From NCBI GenBank assembly GCA_002343325.1, contig DDSG01000075.1:43521-107520 (forward strand): a DNA stretch of 64,000 nt. Direction: 5' to 3'. The notes under the pieces were generated by a model. The model searched no databases. It saw only the letters and a program-made list of their open reading frames with translations, and was not told the origin of the DNA. Shown piece by piece: positions 17,770-27,304 of the stretch. The DNA is from Phycisphaerales bacterium UBA2396. Its GTDB lineage: Bacteria > Planctomycetota > Phycisphaerae > Phycisphaerales > UBA1924. Made by a program: the position numbers and the translations under genes. Each line of letters opens with the position of its first letter. The stretch's first letter is position 1.

Positions 17770-20448
17770 ATGCGCTTCTTCGCAGTTCTCGCGGCGGCGT
17801 TCCTCTGCGCACACGCAGCCCTCGCCCAGTGCGACGCCCCAACGCACCACCGCCGGATCGGCGACAACGTCGAGGTTCTGGAATCCGAGGGGACACTCGC
17901 CTTTCTGGGCCATCCCGGCCTTGTCGAGATCCAGGACATGGCCGACCCCAGCCGGCCGACCCCGATCGGCTCCATTCCCGTGCTCGGCCAGACGACCGCG
18001 ATCGAGGCCCGCGCCAACCTGCTCTACATCGCCTCGTGGGACAGCTTTGATTCCACGGGCAGGCTCACCATCGCCGACATTTTCACCCCTTCCGCCCCCG
18101 TTGTCCTCGCCTCGCTCACGTGGGCTGATCAGATTGTCGATCTTGCCGCCTCCCCGGACCGCCTGTGCGTGCTGACCGCCTTCGGCCAGATCCGCATCCT
18201 CGACACGACCACGCCCGCACAACCCGTTACCGGTACAACCATTTCCTCTCAGGACTTCGAGGATCTGGAAATTCGCCTCAACGTCCTGTACGCCACCTAC
18301 CGCGACGACTCGGTCTCGCCGACCCGCTCTCGCCTCCGCTGCTTCGCCGTGGGCAACATCACGAACCCCAACCTCCTCACGACCATCGACCTCGGCAACG
18401 CCGAAGGCGTCGCCCCCCGCATCCACCGCGAAGGCCTGCTCCTCGCGACGACCGCCGCCGACCGTCTCGCCCTCTTCGATCTCGCCACGCCCGGATCGCC
18501 CGCTCTCCTCAGCACCACCTCGGGCCACCGGCTTCGCTCGACCCCGAGGCTGGTCGAGGTGGCCGGCTCAACCTTCTGCCATGTCTTCGCCGCGCAGTTC
18601 CCCGCGGCGATCTGGGACGTGACCAACCCCGCTTCGCCCGTCCGCCGGTCGTTCTACGGAGCCTCCGTCCGGGCCGTCGCGCCCGTCGCCGATGCGGCAC
18701 TCGCGTTCGACAACGACGTCCTCGCCTCGCTCTCCTTCGCCACGCCGACGCAGCCCCAGATCCTCGATCTCCTCGACTTCGGCATGCCCGCCGACGCCAC
18801 CTATGTCCTTCCTTCCCGCTCAAATCTCATCCTCGTCAACAACGTCGGCTTCGATGCGGACGTGAGCATCATCGATCTGGCCGACCGTGACCGCCCCGCT
18901 CTCCGGACAAACTTCACCCTCGACTTCAACGCCGACCACGCCGCCGCCGATGATCGGCTCTTCGCCGTCGCGCAGCGGCTTGCGAATAGCGCAAGCTTCC
19001 GCCTCTACCTCTACGACCTCGCCGATCCCGCCAATCCCGTGCTCATCTCCGACGATCTCCAAGTCGCCAACTCGTCCGGCTTCGCGAATGTCGAGATCTT
19101 CATCGACGGCGCCGTCGGCGTCATCCAGCTCGCCCGCGAGTTCTACGTTCTCGATCTCATCGACCCCTCCAACCCGCGCGTCGCCGCCCACATCCCGACC
19201 AACTCCCTTTCCGACGCCGCGCTCGACGACGGGCTCTTCGTCCTCTTCCGCACCGGCGGCACCAACCGCTTCGAGATCTACAACGTCGCCGATCCCTACT
19301 CACCGCAGGTCGTCGCCACCATCAACGAGCCCGACGCCGAAGGCTTCGCCTTCGACGCCCGCACGCTCCTCGTGGAACGCACGACCGACGTCGCCGCGAT
19401 CTACGACGTCTCGCTCCCTTCAGCCGCCACCCTGACCGCGACGATCCCCGCACCCGCGTCGTTCTCTTCGCTCCAGTCCGTGCACATCGCCGGTTCCGTG
19501 GCGCTCCTCGCCGCGCCGGACCGCTTCGCGTTCTTCACCCTCGCGCAGGCCAGCAATCCCGTCCCGCTCGGCGAGATCACCGTCGCCGAGACGCCTTCGT
19601 CCGCCTTCGTCTTCGGCGACACCTTCTGGACCCGATCCTTCTTCAGTTCCGTTTCGGCGTTCGATCTTGGCCAACTCCCCTCCGTAACACAGCACCCCCT
19701 CAGCCGTGCCGTCTGCCCGGGCGGCTCATTCTCCCTCTCCGCCGACGCCCAGTCCGATTCCACTCTCTCCTACCGCTGGCGCCTCAACGGCAACCTGCTG
19801 AGCAACGGCACGCTCCCCGGCGGGTCCGTCGTCTCGGGCGCCTTCACCCGCACCCTCACCGTCACCAACTTCAACCCCGCCGACGCCGGCGCCTTCTCGC
19901 TCCGCTTCAACAACGCCTGCGGCAGCATCATCTCGGACAACGCCATCATCGTTACAGGTCAGCTCCCCCGATTCCTCGACCAGCCGTTCCCCGTGCTCGC
20001 CTGCCCCCTCGGGCCCGTCTCCTTCTTCGCCTCCACCAACAATCTCCCGATCGCGACGCTCCGCTGGCAGGCCGAGGTTCCAGCCAACTCCGGGACATTT
20101 GTCGACCTCACCGATACCGCCACCGCCGCCTTCTCGATCGCGGGGTCTCAGACCACCACGCTCACCATCGCCCCCCTCCCCGGACAACGCCTCCCCTCCA
20201 TTCTCCAGACCCGCTACCGCCTCAAGGCCACCAACGCCTGCGGCGTCTCCAACTCCGTCCCCGCTTCCCTCACCCTCTGCCCCGCGGACGTGAACTGCGA
20301 CGGGTTCCTCGACTTCTTTGATTACGACGACTTCGTCGCCGCCTTCGAATCCGGTTCTCCTCCGGAGGTCGCCGACTTCAACGGCGACGGCTTCGCCGAT
20401 TTCTTCGACTTCGACGACTTCGTCGCCGCCTTCGAACTCGGCTGCTGA
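17770..20448 (+). CDS. Secreted LVIVD-like propeller protein with Ig-like modules and GC-dockerin tail
   Basis: An 892-aa secreted protein. Signal peptide: MRFFAVLAAAFLCAHAALAQ. Repeats of the form 'IxDxxxPxxPxxxxxI' (VEIQDMADPSRPTPIGSI, IADIFTPSAPVVLASL, VLDLIDPSNPRVAAHI, IYNVADPYSPQVVATI) mark an LVIVD-type beta-propeller over about 600 residues. Two Ig-like regions follow (YRWRLNGNLLSNGT, LRWQAEVPANSGTF), then a paired EF-hand/dockerin-like module ending in Gly-Cys. GGAGG lies 9 nt before the ATG at 17770. An upstream in-frame extension lacks a signal peptide and is rejected. Surface attachment by the tail is inferred. Confidence 0.88.
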   Translation: MRFFAVLAAAFLCAHAALAQCDAPTHHRRIGDNVEVLESEGTLAFLGHPGLVEIQDMADPSRPTPIGSIPVLGQTTAIEARANLLYIASWDSFDSTGRLTIADIFTPSAPVVLASLTWADQIVDLAASPDRLCVLTAFGQIRILDTTTPAQPVTGTTISSQDFEDLEIRLNVLYATYRDDSVSPTRSRLRCFAVGNITNPNLLTTIDLGNAEGVAPRIHREGLLLATTAADRLALFDLATPGSPALLSTTSGHRLRSTPRLVEVAGSTFCHVFAAQFPAAIWDVTNPASPVRRSFYGASVRAVAPVADAALAFDNDVLASLSFATPTQPQILDLLDFGMPADATYVLPSRSNLILVNNVGFDADVSIIDLADRDRPALRTNFTLDFNADHAAADDRLFAVAQRLANSASFRLYLYDLADPANPVLISDDLQVANSSGFANVEIFIDGAVGVIQLAREFYVLDLIDPSNPRVAAHIPTNSLSDAALDDGLFVLFRTGGTNRFEIYNVADPYSPQVVATINEPDAEGFAFDARTLLVERTTDVAAIYDVSLPSAATLTATIPAPASFSSLQSVHIAGSVALLAAPDRFAFFTLAQASNPVPLGEITVAETPSSAFVFGDTFWTRSFFSSVSAFDLGQLPSVTQHPLSRAVCPGGSFSLSADAQSDSTLSYRWRLNGNLLSNGTLPGGSVVSGAFTRTLTVTNFNPADAGAFSLRFNNACGSIISDNAIIVTGQLPRFLDQPFPVLACPLGPVSFFASTNNLPIATLRWQAEVPANSGTFVDLTDTATAAFSIAGSQTTTLTIAPLPGQRLPSILQTRYRLKATNACGVSNSVPASLTLCPADVNCDGFLDFFDYDDFVAAFESGSPPEVADFNGDGFADFFDFDDFVAAFELGC

Positions 20449-20575
20449 TCCGCCCGGCAGTGGTCCGAGAATCTCACGCCCCGGCTTCGTGCAACCCGCT
20501 TTCGGGCCAGATCGACCAGTGCCTGTCACACGCCGTCATGCTCGGCACTCCTCTCTGGACCAGAGGAGATCGTCC

Positions 20576-22783
20576 ATGCCCAGCCCGACCATCGCACGTG
20601 TGACCAAGGCCGCCCTGCTCGCCGCAATCGCCGGCGGAGCCTTCTCGGCCGCCCCGCACGCCCACGCCGCCGACAAGTGGTGGAACGCCGCCAACGGCAA
20701 CTGGGGCACCGCCGCCAACTGGTTCTCCCAGGGGGTCCCGCTCAACGCCGACAACGTCTTCATCGGCAACACCGCCATCGCCGAGAACGCCTTTGTCGAT
20801 CTCAATGTCAACGCAACGATCGCAAGTCTCACGATGACCGACGGCATGCGCGTCCAGACCAACGCCTTCAAGCTCACCGTCGCCGGACACACCCTCCTCA
20901 GCGGCGAAAACCTCGCGGGCAACGGGGTCAGCTTCTCGTCCATGGTGCAGGTCATGCAGGGTCCAGCCGCCGTCGACTTCCAGACCGGCTCCCTCACCAT
21001 CACCGACGGCGGAGACCTTTGGATCGAGGACGGCGCCACCGTTCAGGTTGACGGCCTCCTCGACCTCCAGGCCGTCTCCTCCATCTACGCCGAGGGTGTG
21101 ATCAACCTCACCAAGAACGCCGGGACCGCCCTCCGCATCGACGGCACGCTCCAGGCCGCCACCTCCGTGCCCGGGCTCACCATCAACCAACTCGGCACAG
21201 GCCTCATCGACCTCGACGGCTCCGTCGCCGAAGGTGCAAACCGCGGGCTCAACATCACCGGCGCGATGAACGACGGCTCCGCCTTCGCCCATCTCACCAT
21301 CAACGGCACCGCACTCACCGATCCCTTCGACGACCTCCTGTGGATCGGTGGCAACAACACCGTCCGCATGAACCTCTCCTCCGGATGGACCCTCGGGTCC
21401 CTCGGCCTCCTCCGCCTCAGTTCCTTCCATCCCGACCGCATTCCCACGCTCGAAGGAAGCACGCTCACCGTCAACGGCCGCATCGCCCTCGAATCATCCA
21501 ATCGCGACGCCGAAGTCGACTGCCCGCTGATCCTCCAGCCCACCGCCCAGATCGAGCTCGACCAAGGCTCGCGCCTTTACTGCATGGATCCCATTACCGT
21601 CCAGGGAGGGTCGGGCACCCTCAACACTGACTCGACACTCTACTTCTCGGGGCCTTCCCAATGGAACGGAAATCTCAGCCTCGATGGCACAGGCAGGCTC
21701 TTTGTGCACGGCAACGCCCTCGTGCTCGGGCCTTCCGTCATCAACGCACATACCGCCAAGCTCGACGGCAGCGGGGCCACAGTCTGGACCATCCAGGACT
21801 CGCTCACCGTCAATACGCAATCGATCGACCCACTGAACCTGCCCACGACCGACGTCTTCAACGGCACATTCAACATCTCAGGACCCCAATCCGCAAAGCT
21901 CACCATCAACCTCCAGAATCCGGGCGGCATCTGGGAAATGGCCGGCATCATGAACCTCGCCGCTCCCCTCGGCGATGCCACCACTCGCCTCGCGGGCTCC
22001 CTGGTCGCCATCCAGGGCAACCTCAACGTCAGCGGCTCGGTCCGAGCCGAGGCCGGCTACGGCCTCTACCCCGGCTCCGTCACCACCTTCGCCACCCCCG
22101 CTGCCTCTTTCGAGAACTCTTCCTCCGCGATCATCTTCGCCGGCGCTCAGTTCCTCGGCGGCGGCTCGATCGTCTGCGGATCCACCGGCGGCATCCGCCT
22201 CGATAACGGGCTCAACACCGGTTCCGCCAGACTTCTCAATCACGGCAATCTCGACATCACCTTCGGCGTCGGCCAGGCCGTCGTCTCCGGATTCACGCAG
22301 AGCGACTCCGGAACCTACCACGTCGACATCGGCGGCTACGCCCCCGCCACGCGCCACGATCACCTCGTCGTCGCCAATCAGCCCGCGGCCCTCGACGGAG
22401 CCGTCGACATCGATCTCGTCGATGCCGGCGACGGCTACTTCTTCCCCATCGTCGGAGACTCCTTCGTTATCCTCACAAGTCGTAATGGCCTCGTCGGATC
22501 CTTCGACTCTGTCGCTCCAACCGTCCGCGCAGGGGTCGTCTACCACTGGTCCCTTGTCTACGACGCAACCACCGTTCGCGCCAGGCTCGACTCCATTTCC
22601 GTCCGATGCCCCGCCGATTTCAACGGCGACGGCTTCGTCGATTTCTTCGACTACGACGATTTCGTCACCTGCTTCGAGGGCGGCCCATGCCCCCCGGGCC
22701 GAAACCCCGACATGAACTTCGACGGCTTCGTCGACTTCTTCGATTTCGACGACTTCGTCCAGGCCTTCGAACAGGGCTGCTAA
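20576..22783 (+). CDS. Secreted beta-helix-like passenger protein with GC-dockerin tail
   Basis: A 735-aa protein with a signal peptide (TKAALLAAIAGGAFSAAPHAHAA). It opens with DKWWNAANGNWGTAANWFSQ, the pattern of autotransporter-like or PEP-associated repeats, and continues with many short beta-strand runs (GSLTITDGGDLWIEDGATVQVDG, GSGTLNTDSTLYFSG) typical of parallel beta-helix or pectin-lyase-like passengers. The region FTQSDSGTYHVDIGG with a calcium-loop pair and a final Gly-Cys closes the protein. SD AGAGGAG lies before the ATG. It follows the propeller protein by 127 bases on the same strand. The two may form one surface module. Confidence 0.85.
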   Translation: MPSPTIARVTKAALLAAIAGGAFSAAPHAHAADKWWNAANGNWGTAANWFSQGVPLNADNVFIGNTAIAENAFVDLNVNATIASLTMTDGMRVQTNAFKLTVAGHTLLSGENLAGNGVSFSSMVQVMQGPAAVDFQTGSLTITDGGDLWIEDGATVQVDGLLDLQAVSSIYAEGVINLTKNAGTALRIDGTLQAATSVPGLTINQLGTGLIDLDGSVAEGANRGLNITGAMNDGSAFAHLTINGTALTDPFDDLLWIGGNNTVRMNLSSGWTLGSLGLLRLSSFHPDRIPTLEGSTLTVNGRIALESSNRDAEVDCPLILQPTAQIELDQGSRLYCMDPITVQGGSGTLNTDSTLYFSGPSQWNGNLSLDGTGRLFVHGNALVLGPSVINAHTAKLDGSGATVWTIQDSLTVNTQSIDPLNLPTTDVFNGTFNISGPQSAKLTINLQNPGGIWEMAGIMNLAAPLGDATTRLAGSLVAIQGNLNVSGSVRAEAGYGLYPGSVTTFATPAASFENSSSAIIFAGAQFLGGGSIVCGSTGGIRLDNGLNTGSARLLNHGNLDITFGVGQAVVSGFTQSDSGTYHVDIGGYAPATRHDHLVVANQPAALDGAVDIDLVDAGDGYFFPIVGDSFVILTSRNGLVGSFDSVAPTVRAGVVYHWSLVYDATTVRARLDSISVRCPADFNGDGFVDFFDYDDFVTCFEGGPCPPGRNPDMNFDGFVDFFDFDDFVQAFEQGC

Positions 22784-22873
22784 CGCCTCTCCAGGAAGTT
22801 CGGACCCTGTTCAGTGAATCCGGCGGACTCCCCGCGACGTATCGACCACCATCGATACAATCCGGGGCCCCGC

Positions 22874-23647
22874 ATGAGAACCCTCGTCGCCATTCCCGTC
22901 TTCAACGAAGAACGCTACGCCAAAGGCGTCCTCGAACGCGTCCTCAAGTACGTCGGCAACGTCCTCGTCATCGACGACGGCTCCACCGACGCCACCCCCT
23001 CCATCCTCGCCCAGTTCCCAGTCGACGTCATCCGCCACTGCGTCAACCGCGGCTACGGCCAATCCCTCATCGACGCCTTCCGCTTCGCCCAGTCCGAACG
23101 TTACGACTGGATCATCACTATGGACTGCGACGAGCAGCACGAGCCAGACCGCATCCCGGACTTCATCGACCTCGCCGAACGCTCTGAGCACCTCCCGCGC
23201 CACGCCCGCCCCGACATCATCTCGGGCTCTCGCTACCTCACCCCCGAGCCCGCCGACGACCTCCCCCCGCCCGACCGCCGGGCCATCAACGCCGAACTCA
23301 CCCGCGAAATCAACCAGCGACTTGGCTTCTCCCTCACCGACGCGTTCTGCGGCTTCAAGGCCCACCGTGTCTCCTCGCTCGCCTCGCTCTCCCTGTCCGA
23401 ATCGGGCTACGCCTTCCCCATGCAGCTCTGGGTCCAGGCCGCCGCTGCTCGCCTCAACATCGCCGAGCTCGCTGTCCGCCGCATCTACGTCGACCCCACC
23501 CGCACTTTCGGCCAAGGCCTCGACAACCCCGCCGAACGCCTCGCCCACTACCGCTCCGTCCTCCACGCCGAGATCCGCCGCTTTCAGCACCAACTCCCCG
23601 CCCAAGCCTCCCTCGGCATCTCTCCCGGCCAATACTCAGGCCGGTGA
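22874..23647 (+). CDS. Family 2 glycosyltransferase (dolichyl-phosphate-mannose-synthase-like)
   Basis: A 257-aa GT-A glycosyltransferase. The N-terminal motif is TLVAIPVFNEERYAKGVL. The nucleotide/metal-binding motifs are VLVIDDGSTDATPSIL and IITMDCDEQHEPDRIPDF, and ISGSRYLTPEP is also family-typical. It has no C-terminal membrane helices, so it is probably cytosolic or peripheral and transfers a sugar to a lipid-phosphate or glycan. TACAAT lies 12 nt before the ATG at 22874. It is the first gene of a five-gene run in which each gene overlaps the next. The next gene starts with a GTG overlapping this stop. Confidence 0.9.
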   Translation: MRTLVAIPVFNEERYAKGVLERVLKYVGNVLVIDDGSTDATPSILAQFPVDVIRHCVNRGYGQSLIDAFRFAQSERYDWIITMDCDEQHEPDRIPDFIDLAERSEHLPRHARPDIISGSRYLTPEPADDLPPPDRRAINAELTREINQRLGFSLTDAFCGFKAHRVSSLASLSLSESGYAFPMQLWVQAAAARLNIAELAVRRIYVDPTRTFGQGLDNPAERLAHYRSVLHAEIRRFQHQLPAQASLGISPGQYSGR

Positions 23648-24993
23648 TCACCTCTTCTCATCCCCCCCTCACCCTCCTCCCGGACCCCGCCTCCTGGCCC
23701 CGCCTTGTCCGCGCGCACAAGCCCCCGCCCGCCGCTCTCACCTTCCGAAGAGAGATCGGCCTTCCCGACGACCGCCCCGTGCTCTTCTCAGGCCATCAGG
23801 CCGAACTGTGGCACCCCGGCATCCTCGCCAAGCTCTTCGCCCTCGACTCTCTTGCCCGCGCGATCAACGCCTTCCCCGCCTGGGTCGTCGTCGATCAGGA
23901 CGCCAACGAGCCCGGTCTCATCCGCTACCCCACCACGCGTGACGGCTCCCTCGCCCACGCCACCTGGCGTCTCAGCCGCGAACTCGCCACCACCACCGAC
24001 ATCCCGACCTCGATGCGCCCGCCCATCGACCACGCCTCCCTCCGCGCCGGCTGGGAGGGCAGCCCCGCCGCCACAGGCCCCATCGCGTGCCAGCTCACCG
24101 TCATCGCCGGAGCCCTCAAGGCGCACGCCGACGAACGTTCCCTCGCCTCTCAATTCACCCTCGCCGCCGCCGATCTCCTCGCCGGCATCGTCCCCTTCCC
24201 CTTCGCGCTCCCCGCTTCCTCTCTCTCTCGAACCTCTCTCTTCGCCTCCGTGCTCGATCGAATCGCGTCCGACCCCGCCGCCTGCGTCGCCTCCTACAAC
24301 GACGCCGCACTCCAATTTCCCGCCGCCGGCATCCGCACGCTCTCCGCATCGCGATCCGAACTCCCGCTCTGGCGACTCCGCCCCGGCATGCCCCGCCAAC
24401 GCGTCACCGCCGCCTCTCTCCCCACGATCCCGCGCGAGCAGCTCGCACCCCGCGCCCTCCTCATGACCGGCCTCCTCCGCTACGCCGCCGCCGATCTCTT
24501 CATCCACGGCCTTGGCGGCGGCGCCTACGACCCCGTCACCGAACTCTGGCTCCAAAGCTGGCTCGGCTGGTCCCTCGCCCCGGCCGTCGTCGCCTCCGCC
24601 ACGCTCACCCTCCCGCTCTCCTCCGACCAGCCCGCCGATCCCGCCGAGGCCCTCCGCGCTCGCTGGCGAGCACACCACGCCCGACACCAACCTGCCGAGC
24701 TCGGCGACCACTGGGCCCATCAGCGCAAGGCCGAACTGCTCACCGAGATCGCCTCCTCCGCCGGCGATCGCCGCGCAGCCGCCCGCGCCTTCGAGCAGCT
24801 CCAGCTCCTCCTCGCGAACTATCGCAAAGAGCACGCCCCGCAACTCGCCGAACTCGACCGCCTCGCCCACGAACTCCACCACCGGGCCCAGCAGGCTCGC
24901 GTCGCCCTCGATCGCACCTGGCCCTTCCCCCTCCACACCAAGGACGCACTGCTCACCCTCGCCGAGGCTGTCCGCCAGCGATGCGCCCCATGA
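23644..24993 (+). CDS. Hypothetical protein with remote resemblance to BshC
   Basis: A 449-aa soluble protein starting at a GTG that shares bases with the previous stop (GTGA). The N-terminal region VLFSGHQAELWHPGILAKLFALDSLA, followed by AWVVVDQDANEPG, resembles the 'TGQQ-GLF-GPLY...WVAxEDHD' arrangement of BshC, the cysteine-adding enzyme of bacillithiol synthesis. The C-terminal half is helical and Gln/Glu/Arg-rich (FEQLQLLLANYRKEHAPQLAEL), which fits BshC's coiled coil. The resemblance is remote and was judged by eye. Without the GQQ residues intact, catalysis cannot be assumed. Confidence 0.65.
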   Translation: MITSSHPPLTLLPDPASWPRLVRAHKPPPAALTFRREIGLPDDRPVLFSGHQAELWHPGILAKLFALDSLARAINAFPAWVVVDQDANEPGLIRYPTTRDGSLAHATWRLSRELATTTDIPTSMRPPIDHASLRAGWEGSPAATGPIACQLTVIAGALKAHADERSLASQFTLAAADLLAGIVPFPFALPASSLSRTSLFASVLDRIASDPAACVASYNDAALQFPAAGIRTLSASRSELPLWRLRPGMPRQRVTAASLPTIPREQLAPRALLMTGLLRYAAADLFIHGLGGGAYDPVTELWLQSWLGWSLAPAVVASATLTLPLSSDQPADPAEALRARWRAHHARHQPAELGDHWAHQRKAELLTEIASSAGDRRAAARAFEQLQLLLANYRKEHAPQLAELDRLAHELHHRAQQARVALDRTWPFPLHTKDALLTLAEAVRQRCAP

Positions 24994-25892
24994 CACTCCT
25001 CAGGCCCATCCTCCTGCTCCTTCTCCTCCTTCCGGCCCTTGCCGCCTGCGAACCCGCCGCTCCACCTCCGACGCCCACCTCTACCACCCCGCGCATCGCC
25101 GTCCTGAGCCCCGCACTTGCCGCCTCGCTCACGGACCTCGGCCTCGAACGCTTCGTCGTCGGCCGACATGCCTGGGATCTCGCCCTCTCGCCCGATCTCC
25201 CCGTCGTCGGCGACACCGTCGGCGGCGGGATCGACTACGAATCACTTCTCCACGTCAGGCCCACACACGTCTTCGTTCAGCTCGGGTCCTCACCCCCGCC
25301 CGAACGACTCCTCGATCTCGCCGCTCACCATCGATGGTCCCTCCTCCGCCTCGAGCCTCTTTCCTGGCCAGACGTGCTCGACGCCGCCGCACAGATGGCC
25401 CACGCCGTGGGCAACAAAGCCCCAGCCAGACTCGAAGTCCTCCGTGAACGAGCCCGTCGCGTCCTGGCGCCCAGCCCCCGGCGTGCGAGTGTTGGAACCG
25501 TCCTCCTGCTCGCCTCGCTCACCCCACCCTCCGCGCTCGGCCCGGGATCCGTCCATCACGATCTGCTCACGCTCCTGGGCGCCACCCCCGCCCTCACCTC
25601 CGGCGCTCCCTACCAGACTCTCGACGCCGAAGACTTCCGCGCACTTTCGCCCGGAGCCATCGTTATTCTCGCGCCCCGCGCACGCAACCTCCCGCCCGCC
25701 AACCTCTCCACGTCGCAGGTCCTCGAACGCCTCGGGCCCGCCTTTCCCCGCGATCTCCCCGCGATCACGAACCTTCGCATCGCGCAGATCGACGATCCTC
25801 TCGCTCTCCTCCCCGCGACCACCCTTCTCGACACCGCACAGCAGCTCGCCGACCTCCTCGACCGCTGGGCCGCCACACCACCCAAGCCATGA
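24990..25892 (+). CDS. BtuF-like periplasmic substrate-binding lipoprotein
   Basis: A protein of about 300 aa with a lipoprotein signal (LLLLLLLPALAAC, lipobox LAAC). The helical-backbone metal-receptor (BtuF/FepB) fold is indicated by RIAVLSPALAASLTDLGLERFVVG, GIDYESLLHVRPTHVFVQ and LLTLLGATPALTSG. The family binds vitamin B12, heme or ferric siderophores for ABC import. No permease or ATPase is adjacent, so the ligand is unknown. The ATG at 24990 overlaps the previous stop as ATGA, and another ATG lies 3 codons upstream (24981). The downstream hydrolase begins with a second ATGA overlap. Confidence 0.82.
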   Translation: MTLLRPILLLLLLLPALAACEPAAPPPTPTSTTPRIAVLSPALAASLTDLGLERFVVGRHAWDLALSPDLPVVGDTVGGGIDYESLLHVRPTHVFVQLGSSPPPERLLDLAAHHRWSLLRLEPLSWPDVLDAAAQMAHAVGNKAPARLEVLRERARRVLAPSPRRASVGTVLLLASLTPPSALGPGSVHHDLLTLLGATPALTSGAPYQTLDAEDFRALSPGAIVILAPRARNLPPANLSTSQVLERLGPAFPRDLPAITNLRIAQIDDPLALLPATTLLDTAQQLADLLDRWAATPPKP

Positions 25893-26707
25893 GAACCTTC
25901 ACCCTCCCCGGAAACATCTCCCTCGCCGCTCTCGATGCCGGCGACGCCGACGCCCCGCCCATCCTCTTCATTCACGGCTTCCCGCTCGACGGCTCCATGT
26001 GGCACCACGCCGCTCACCGCCTCGCACCGCACTACCGGGTCCTCATCCCCGACCTTCGCGGCTACGGCCAAAGCCCTCCCGCGGGCGACCAGGCGTCCAT
26101 CGCCGATTACGCCGACGATCTCGCCGACCTCCTCGACGCCGCTCGCGTCACCACCCCCGCCGTGCTCGTCGGCCTCTCGATGGGCGGCATGATCGCCCTC
26201 GACTTCGCACGCCGATTCCCCGATCGCCTCCGCGCACTGGTTCTCTGCTGCACCCGCGCGACCCCCGAATCGCCCGAAGGCCTCGAGCGCCGCGCCGCCG
26301 TCGCACGCGAAGCCCTCACCCTCGGCACCGCCAACCTCGCCGCCACCATGGCCGCCGCCCTCTTCCATCCCTCCGCACCCGCCGACCTTCGTGCACTCTG
26401 GCAACGCCGAATCGCCGCAACCCACCCGCACACCGTCGCCGCCGGCGCTCGCGCCCTCGCCTCCCGGCCCGACGCCAGACCCCTCCTGCCCACCCTGACC
26501 GTTCCTTCGCTCGTCATCGCGGGCGACGCCGATACGCTCACGCCGCCCGACGTCCTCAAATCCATCGCCGACGCAATCCCGGGCGCCACCTTCCGAATCA
26601 TCCCGCGGGCGGGTCATCTCCCCCCCGTTGAACAGCCCGATACCTTTTCCGCCTGCCTCGCCGAGTTCCTCAGGACACTCCCCCCATGCCCGCCTCCGAA
26701 TCGCTGA
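25889..26707 (+). CDS. Alpha/beta-fold hydrolase
   Basis: A 272-aa serine hydrolase. The oxyanion region is ILFIHGFPLDGSMW and the nucleophile elbow is VLVGLSMGGMIALD (Ser in GLSMGG). The acid and His are expected in VIAGDADTLTPPDV and RIIPRAGHLPPVEQP. It is closest in look to 3-oxoadipate enol-lactonase or general esterase types, but the substrate is not defined. It has no signal peptide and is cytosolic. Its ATG overlaps the upstream lipoprotein stop (ATGA), and its last 22 bases overlap the DUF456 gene, so the genes are translationally coupled. Confidence 0.9.
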   Translation: MRTFTLPGNISLAALDAGDADAPPILFIHGFPLDGSMWHHAAHRLAPHYRVLIPDLRGYGQSPPAGDQASIADYADDLADLLDAARVTTPAVLVGLSMGGMIALDFARRFPDRLRALVLCCTRATPESPEGLERRAAVAREALTLGTANLAATMAAALFHPSAPADLRALWQRRIAATHPHTVAAGARALASRPDARPLLPTLTVPSLVIAGDADTLTPPDVLKSIADAIPGATFRIIPRAGHLPPVEQPDTFSACLAEFLRTLPPCPPPNR

Positions 26708-27225
26708 TCCACGCCGCTCTTGTCGCGAGCGTTCTCCTCTCCGCCTGGGTCGGCGTCCTGCTCACCCTCCTCCTCCTGCCCGGCATGTGGATCGCCCTCG
26801 CCGGCGCCATCACCGTCCAACTCGTCGCCAAAGAACCCCTCTTCTCCTGGTGGACGCTCGGCGCCGGCATCGCCATCGCGGCCGCCGGCGAAGCGCTCGA
26901 AACCGCATCCTCCGCCGCCGGCGCCAAAACCTTCGGCGCCTCCCGCTCAGGGATGGTCGGCGCACTCGTCGGCACGCTCCTGGGCGCCATCGTCGGCACC
27001 TTCGTCCTCGCCTTCCTCCCCATCATCGGAACTCTCCTCGGCGCCGTCATCGGTGCCGCACTCGGCGCACTCTTCGCCGAACGGGGCGTCGCCGGCCGAT
27101 CCTGGCGGGAGTCCACCTCCTCCGGCGTTGGCGCCGCCGCCGGACGCGTGGCCGGGGTCGGCATCAAGTTCTCCCTCGCCGTCTTCCTCGCCCTTCTTCT
27201 CTCCGTCGCTGCGTTCGTCCCCTAG
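26686..27225 (+). CDS. DUF456 family membrane protein
   Basis: A 179-aa protein with N-terminal hydrophobic helices (VASVLLSAWVGVLLTLLLLPGMWIALAGA) and the glycine-zipper-like repeats characteristic of DUF456 (GMVGALVGTLLGAIVGTFVLAFLPIIGTLLGAVIGAAL, here overlapping two helices), with a final hydrophobic helix. The function of the family is unknown. It is the last gene of the overlapping five-gene run that begins with the GT2 glycosyltransferase. Confidence 0.85.
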   Translation: MPASESLIHAALVASVLLSAWVGVLLTLLLLPGMWIALAGAITVQLVAKEPLFSWWTLGAGIAIAAAGEALETASSAAGAKTFGASRSGMVGALVGTLLGAIVGTFVLAFLPIIGTLLGAVIGAALGALFAERGVAGRSWRESTSSGVGAAAGRVAGVGIKFSLAVFLALLLSVAAFVP

Positions 27226-27304
27226 ACGCCGCCCCCTGAAACCCCACCTTCCCACGCCGGTTTGACCGATGCACACTGCACGCGTCCTTCCGGAGTGATC
27301 GCTC

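Noticed and set aside
23788..24996. A 402-codon minus-strand open frame opposite the BshC-like gene
   Set aside because: Gly/Glu/Val-rich low complexity, no SD, and the plus-strand gene is coupled to both neighbours.
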